From REEB509 sp049314555 (GTDB taxonomy: Bacteria > Pseudomonadota > Alphaproteobacteria > Caulobacterales > Aquidulcibacteraceae): a stretch of DNA of 9,849 bases. Of the stretch, positions 6,510-9,849 are shown one piece after another. A program made the translations under genes and the position numbers. Numbering within the stretch: position 1 is the stretch's first letter; each line of letters begins with the position of its first letter. The stretch covers positions 1-9,849 of the forward strand of contig JBMOEW010000066.1 of assembly GCA_049314555.1 (NCBI GenBank). The letters run 5' to 3'. The notes beneath the pieces were generated by a model. That model searched no databases. It was not told the DNA's origin and saw nothing but the letters and a program-made list of their open reading frames with translations.

Positions 6510-6600
6510 AACTCGTAGGCACCTACTGCGCCATTGCAATCCGAATACAGGCGACAATTTGAAAATGCATTCTAACCCCAACCAAGCCTTCGCGGCCTCT
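6510..6600 (-). promoter_or_regulatory. Phasin promoter region with three palindromes
   Basis: The gap between the DUF445 stop and the phasin Shine-Dalgarno site holds GTAGG-CA-CCTAC (6515-6526), ATTGCAAT (6533-6540) and AATGCATT (6564-6571). The last two are perfect 8-bp palindromes whose centres are 31 bp apart, about three helical turns. A TTTGCAAA also occurs before phaC. These are candidate operators for the PhaD-like protein or for another PHA regulator. A TGTATT (minus strand) might be a -10, but no good -35 accompanies it. Confidence 0.4.
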
Positions 6601-7818
6601 TCAACGGCTGTTCAAAACAGGCCCAAGCCAAACTCCAGCCTGATGGATACAAAGCCCGATCAGCCCGCCAATGAGGGTGCCATTGATCCGTATGTATTGA
6701 AGGTCTGGCCCGACGCTATCTTCCAGTTTGGAAACGATCGTGCGGCTGTCCCAGCTGCGAATAGTGTTGGAAATCAAGCCGGCAATATCCGCCCCATGGC
6801 GTGCCGCCAGTTCAGCCAAGATCATCCGCACCTGCCGGTTCAAAGATTGTATGGCGGCCTCATCGCGCGATAGAGCGTCTGCCAACTGCGCAATCGCGAC
6901 GGCAAGCCCTTCGCGTGTTTGTTCCAACGCCACGCTCGTTCGGACCGCAGCGCGCGTATAGGTCCAAAGCGAGTCCAGGTATTTGACCAACTGCGGATGG
7001 GTCAGAATTTCCCCCGCGATCCGCGACATTTCTGCCTGCAGTGCGGGCTCAAACTGAAGATCCTGCGCAAAAGCTTGCAGTTTGGCGGTAATCCGCGCGC
7101 GTGCGGGGTGATTGGGGTCGCGCGCGATTGCCAGAAGCGTGTCCTCGATCGACGCGATAAGGGCCTCCGAGGCGCGCGCATCAAGCGCCACCATGCGCCA
7201 AACCCAGGACGTGCGTGCCCTTACCTGCGATCGGATCGCCGGGCCATGTTCTTCAAGGGCCTGCCAACCCTCCTGCAGTGCAGCGTCCACAAGCGCCTGG
7301 TGTCGCCCCTGGTCGGTCAGCGACTGCAGCGCTTTGCCAACCAAGGACGCCAAGCGGGCGTCGCTTCCGAGCGCCGCTGCTTGCTGCTGAAGAAAAGCCC
7401 GAACCGCGGCATCATCCAGCATATCGAGCACGGCGGGGATCGTATCCGCTAAGCCATCGGCCAGCTTGCGCGCAACGACAGGTGTAGACAGATAGCGCGC
7501 CCATGCGCTCACCAGATCCTCTTGCGCCAGCCGAGCCGTAACAACGCCGGGCGACAGAAAGTTGTCCGCTACGAACGCCCCCATAGCCTCCGCAATCCGC
7601 GCCTGACTGCGCGGAATGATGGCCGTGTGGGGAATGGGCAGTCCTAAAGGTCGCCGAAATAGGGCAGTCACCGCAAACCAATCTGCTAGCCCGCCAACGA
7701 GTGCAGCCTCAGCAAAGGCCTTTGCGTAAGGCCACGCCCCCCCTTCGTCCAAATGCCCAACAGCGACCAGATAGGCGCAGGCCATCAAAACCAAGAGAGC
7801 ACCCGCAACCAGCCGCAT
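6601..7818 (-). CDS. DUF445 family membrane protein (YjiN-like)
   Basis: This 405-residue protein resembles E. coli YjiN in length and in its key blocks. Residues 2-22 are a hydrophobic membrane segment. AEAALVGGLADWFAVTALFR (36-55) and HTAIIPR (64-70) are the DUF445 signature. The C-terminus has SWDSRTIVSKLEDSVGPDLQ, then YIRINGTLIGGLIGL, which begins a second membrane segment at about 380-398. The middle is long, helical and charged. The biochemical role of the family is not known. ATG 7818 is the only usable start in the frame, as no upstream ATG, GTG or TTG is present; there is no good Shine-Dalgarno sequence. It begins 56 bp after the SDR stop on the same strand, so the two are probably co-transcribed. 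The phasin lies 103 bp further on, with its own strong ribosome site and palindromes, so it probably has a separate promoter. Confidence 0.9.
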   Translation of the reverse strand: MRLVAGALLVLMACAYLVAVGHLDEGGAWPYAKAFAEAALVGGLADWFAVTALFRRPLGLPIPHTAIIPRSQARIAEAMGAFVADNFLSPGVVTARLAQEDLVSAWARYLSTPVVARKLADGLADTIPAVLDMLDDAAVRAFLQQQAAALGSDARLASLVGKALQSLTDQGRHQALVDAALQEGWQALEEHGPAIRSQVRARTSWVWRMVALDARASEALIASIEDTLLAIARDPNHPARARITAKLQAFAQDLQFEPALQAEMSRIAGEILTHPQLVKYLDSLWTYTRAAVRTSVALEQTREGLAVAIAQLADALSRDEAAIQSLNRQVRMILAELAARHGADIAGLISNTIRSWDSRTIVSKLEDSVGPDLQYIRINGTLIGGLIGLCIHQAGVWLGPVLNSR

Positions 7819-7874
7819 GAAAGGCAGCGAACTGCCCCTCGGCCCCGCAACCAGCTTTGGCTTTCGATCAGGCC

Positions 7875-8612
7875 CTATAGCAAAAGCCCTCCGTCGGTGA
7901 TGATCGTCTGCCCAAGAACATAGGCCGCAAGCGGCGAGGCAAGAAACAACGCCACCCCCGCAATGTCCTCAGGCGTGCCAAACCGACCGAGCGGAATCCG
8001 CGCAATGGTGTCCGCCGCTCGTGAGGGGGTGTCGGTTGTGACTTTGGTGAGTTTGGTGGGCACAAAGCCCGGCGCGATACCATTCACCCGGATGCCTTGT
8101 CCTGCCCAGGCCTGCGCCAAAGTCCGCGCCAAACCCACAGCGCCCGCTTTGGAAGCATTGTAAGCTGGGTTGCCCCGGGTGGCATGGAACGCCGCCGTTG
8201 AGCTGATGATTATCAGCGAGCCTTTGGACGCCGCCAGCATGGGCTGAAACTTGAGCGCGCATGCCATGACGCTCATCAGATTGACTTCCATGACCTCGCG
8301 AAAGCCGTCCATTTCAAACTCGCCGCGGCCATAGCGCACCACCCCCTGCGACAGCACCACAACGTCGACGCTGTCAAACGGCGGTTGGTAGGCTGCAAGC
8401 GCCGCGGGTTCGCTCATGTCAACCTGTGCATAAGTGAGCCCAGTAAGGTCGCTGCCTTCCTCTGCATCATAGTCATCCGCGCTCAGACGAGTGCCCCAAA
8501 CATGCACGAAAGCCCCTTGCACCCGGAAGCTTTGCGCCACGCCGTTGCCAATGCCGCTGGAGCCCCCCACCACGAGTACGGTCTTGCCTGAAAAATCTAG
8601 CGCGTGCGTCAT
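7875..8612 (-). CDS. Short-chain dehydrogenase/reductase (classical SDR)
   Basis: From ATG 8612 it has 245 residues, the standard SDR size. The Rossmann cofactor loop is VGGSSGIG (15-22), Asn111 is in EVNLMSVMA, Ser138 is in IIISSTAA, and the active-site pair is Tyr151 and Lys155 in PAYNASKAGA. After them come GIRVNGIAPGFVPTKLT, and the C-terminal DGGLLL is also typical. The usual NAG motif is replaced by SQG (88-90). Thr41-Arg42 after the second strand hints at NADP(H), but this is weak. The enzyme should oxidise or reduce a hydroxyl/keto group; the substrate is unknown. A FabG/PhaB-like role in supplying 3-hydroxyacyl units is possible only because of the nearby PHA genes. AAAGGAGG (8620-8627), 7 bases before ATG 8612, fixes the start; the longer frame from 8639 is unlikely. 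It is probably the first gene of an operon with DUF445. Confidence 0.92.
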   Translation of the reverse strand: MTHALDFSGKTVLVVGGSSGIGNGVAQSFRVQGAFVHVWGTRLSADDYDAEEGSDLTGLTYAQVDMSEPAALAAYQPPFDSVDVVVLSQGVVRYGRGEFEMDGFREVMEVNLMSVMACALKFQPMLAASKGSLIIISSTAAFHATRGNPAYNASKAGAVGLARTLAQAWAGQGIRVNGIAPGFVPTKLTKVTTDTPSRAADTIARIPLGRFGTPEDIAGVALFLASPLAAYVLGQTIITDGGLLL

Positions 8613-8619
8613 GACAGGA

Positions 8620-8627
8620 CCTCCTTT
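8620..8627 (-). promoter_or_regulatory. Strong Shine-Dalgarno site of the SDR gene
   Basis: The minus strand reads AAAGGAGG, 7 bases from ATG 8612. It is close to a full anti-16S match and rules out the upstream start at 8639, which lies before it. Confidence 0.8.
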
Positions 8628-8823
8628 AAGGTAGCGCATCTACCGCTAAGCCTCTTGTTCGTCACTGTCGAGGAAGCGACCGCAAGCGCACCAAGAGGTT
8701 GCCAAATTGGCTTCATTGCCCATATCGCCCACACAGCGAGTGGGCATGTGTTCGAAGCCTGCCAAACACCGCCAAGTCAATACAACGCGCTGCAGGCCAT
8801 GCGCAGTGCAGCGATACCCGAGC
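8628..8823. promoter_or_regulatory. Divergent SDR / terC spacer rich in inverted repeats
   Basis: No gene is convincing in this stretch. It holds four perfect inverted repeats: CCTCTTG (8651-8657) with CAAGAGG (8692-8698), 34 bp apart; GCCAA-A-TTGGC (8701-8711); GCCCAC-N7-GTGGGC (8727-8745); and CGCTGCA-N12-TGCAGCG (8788-8813). GCCAA also recurs at 8761 and 8771. The last stem ends 10 bases before the terC Shine-Dalgarno site, so it could affect translation. A weak TTGCCA (8699-8704) has only CATATC as a -10 candidate. E. coli alx carries a manganese-sensing yybP-ykoY riboswitch, but I do not see its conserved core here. Confidence 0.4.
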
Positions 8824-8828
8824 AGGAG
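8824..8828 (+). promoter_or_regulatory. Shine-Dalgarno site of the terC-family gene
   Basis: AGGAG lies 9 bases before ATG 8838 and supports that start. Confidence 0.6.
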
Positions 8829-8837
8829 TGGGGCTCT

Positions 8838-9849
8838 ATGGAATTTCTGACCACAGTTTATGCGGGCCAGCCAATCTGGCTATGGTTCGCGTTCCTCAGC
8901 TTGATTGGCTTTTTGCTATGGGTCGATCTTGGCCTTGTAAACAACAAGGATGAAGTGGTTTCGGCCAAGAAAAGCGCCATCATGTGGGGCTGTTTCGCGG
9001 CCCTTTCGGTTGTGTTTGGCGCTTATGTCTATTGGGGTTACAGCCCAGATCCGCAGTATTACAACAGCCCGGACAACCTCAATCAACAGGCGGTCATTCA
9101 GTACTTTACGGGTTATCTGCTCGAAACCGCACTTGCCTTTGACAACATTTTCGTCATCGGCATGATATTCACGTTCTTTGCGGTGCCCAGAGAGTATCAG
9201 CATCGCGTTTTGTTTTGGGGCATCATCGGCGCAATCGTTTTCCGCGCCATCTTCATTTCGCTTGGCGCAGCGATCGTCAACGAGTTCACTTGGGTGCTCT
9301 ATATCTTCGCGGCGTTCCTCATCTTCACTGGATGGAAGATGATCTTCGGCGGCGATCACGAAATGAAGCTCGAGGACAACATCATCCTCAAGTTCGTCAA
9401 GAAACGGATGCGCGTCACAGAAACGATCGATAACCACAACTTCTTCGTCAAGAAGCCGCATCCAGTCACCGGACGCCTAGTGCTTTGGGCGACGCCGCTC
9501 TTTCTGGCCCTGATCATGGTGGAGGTGGTGGATATCATTTTCGCTGTCGACAGCGTGCCAGCGATCTTTGCCGTTACCCGCGATCCGTTTATCGTCTACA
9601 CGTCGAACATCTTCGCGATCCTCGGCCTGCGCTCAATGTACTTTATGCTCGCTGCAGCCGTCGAACGCTTCAAGTATCTCAAGTATGGCCTGTCGCTGGT
9701 CTTGGTGCTGATTGGCGTGAAGATCATCTGGAACTTCTTGCTCCACAAAGAACTGAAGCTGCTGCCCTATCTGGAGCCGCATTGGTCTTTGATCGCAACG
9801 CTCACGTTCCTTGGCGGCGCGATGGTCTATTCGTTCATCAAGACCAAGG
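8838..9849 (+). CDS. TerC/Alx-family integral membrane protein (3' end outside window)
   Basis: 337 residues are visible before the right edge and no stop is reached. E. coli Alx has about 320, so only a short tail is missing. The sequence is dominated by membrane helices, roughly 14-33, 48-66, 90-114, 125-145, 150-170, 216-246, 254-276, 282-302 and 316-334. The family's paired acidic motifs are present: ALAFDNIFVIG (Asp102, Asn103) and VVDIIFAVDSVPAIFAVT (Asp232, Asp238). A charged cytoplasmic loop (about 171-212) separates the two halves, as in Alx. Family members are linked to metal export, with Alx implicated in manganese efflux and others in tellurite resistance or protein metalation. 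Nothing here tells which metal applies. ATG 8838 has a Shine-Dalgarno site and starts just before the first helix. Confidence 0.93.
   Translation, partial: MEFLTTVYAGQPIWLWFAFLSLIGFLLWVDLGLVNNKDEVVSAKKSAIMWGCFAALSVVFGAYVYWGYSPDPQYYNSPDNLNQQAVIQYFTGYLLETALAFDNIFVIGMIFTFFAVPREYQHRVLFWGIIGAIVFRAIFISLGAAIVNEFTWVLYIFAAFLIFTGWKMIFGGDHEMKLEDNIILKFVKKRMRVTETIDNHNFFVKKPHPVTGRLVLWATPLFLALIMVEVVDIIFAVDSVPAIFAVTRDPFIVYTSNIFAILGLRSMYFMLAAAVERFKYLKYGLSLVLVLIGVKIIWNFLLHKELKLLPYLEPHWSLIATLTFLGGAMVYSFIKTK

Noticed and set aside
8628..8837. yybP-ykoY manganese riboswitch upstream of the terC-family gene
   Set aside because: I looked for its conserved GGGGAGTA-type core and the matching downstream element and did not find them.
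8916..9461. Minus-strand acidic open frame (181 residues) within the terC-family gene
   Set aside because: It is the reverse complement of a membrane-protein gene with clear family motifs; its acidic composition follows from that.
1..9849. CRISPR arrays, tRNA or rRNA genes, toxin-antitoxin pairs, prophage genes
   Set aside because: No repeated spacer-repeat pattern, cloverleaf, rRNA sequence or matching protein families are visible; intergenic gaps are short and accounted for.

Overview
The window is a stretch of bacterial chromosome, moderately GC-rich by eye and densely coded on both strands. The gene families point to a proteobacterium, and an alphaproteobacterium is my best guess. The grounds are mixed Shine-Dalgarno use, an orphan receiver protein and a DEAD-box helicase with a DbpA-like tail. 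That placement is inference; there is no rRNA or other clear taxonomic marker here.

Layout. Bases 1-54 hold two near-identical 10-bp repeats that may be the outer end of an insertion sequence lying to the left. Two plus-strand genes follow: a single-domain response regulator (108-500) and a DEAD-box RNA helicase with a C-terminal RNA-binding domain and a basic tail (681-2480). A convergent gap of 112 bp separates them from the core of the window, a polyhydroxyalkanoate (PHA) locus at 2593-6497. On the minus strand, phaC (class II medium-chain-length PHA synthase) runs into phaZ (intracellular PHA depolymerase) with a 4-bp GTGA overlap. Divergent from phaC is a PhaD-like TetR regulator. Convergent with that regulator, and sharing its stop at TTAA, is a PhaI/PhaF-type phasin. 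Upstream of the phasin on the minus strand lie a DUF445 (YjiN-like) membrane protein and an SDR oxidoreductase. A 225-bp divergent spacer rich in inverted repeats leads to a TerC/Alx-family membrane protein that runs off the right edge.

How the genes work together. PhaC polymerises (R)-3-hydroxyacyl-CoA into PHA granules, PhaZ releases monomers, the phasin coats the granule and may link it to the nucleoid, and the TetR protein probably controls the phaC and phasin promoters. This is the Pseudomonas phaC1-phaZ-phaC2-phaD-phaF-phaI toolkit, with one synthase, one phasin and a different gene order. The SDR might supply or interconvert a hydroxyacyl substrate, but only its position suggests this.

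I do not see a wholly new system. The most interesting points are: the synthase carries, at two positions known to tune monomer choice in class II enzymes, residues (Asp and Cys) resembling engineered substitutions; its true start is probably an internal GTG; shared TGCA-centred palindromes lie in the PHA promoters; and the spacer before terC holds structured repeats.
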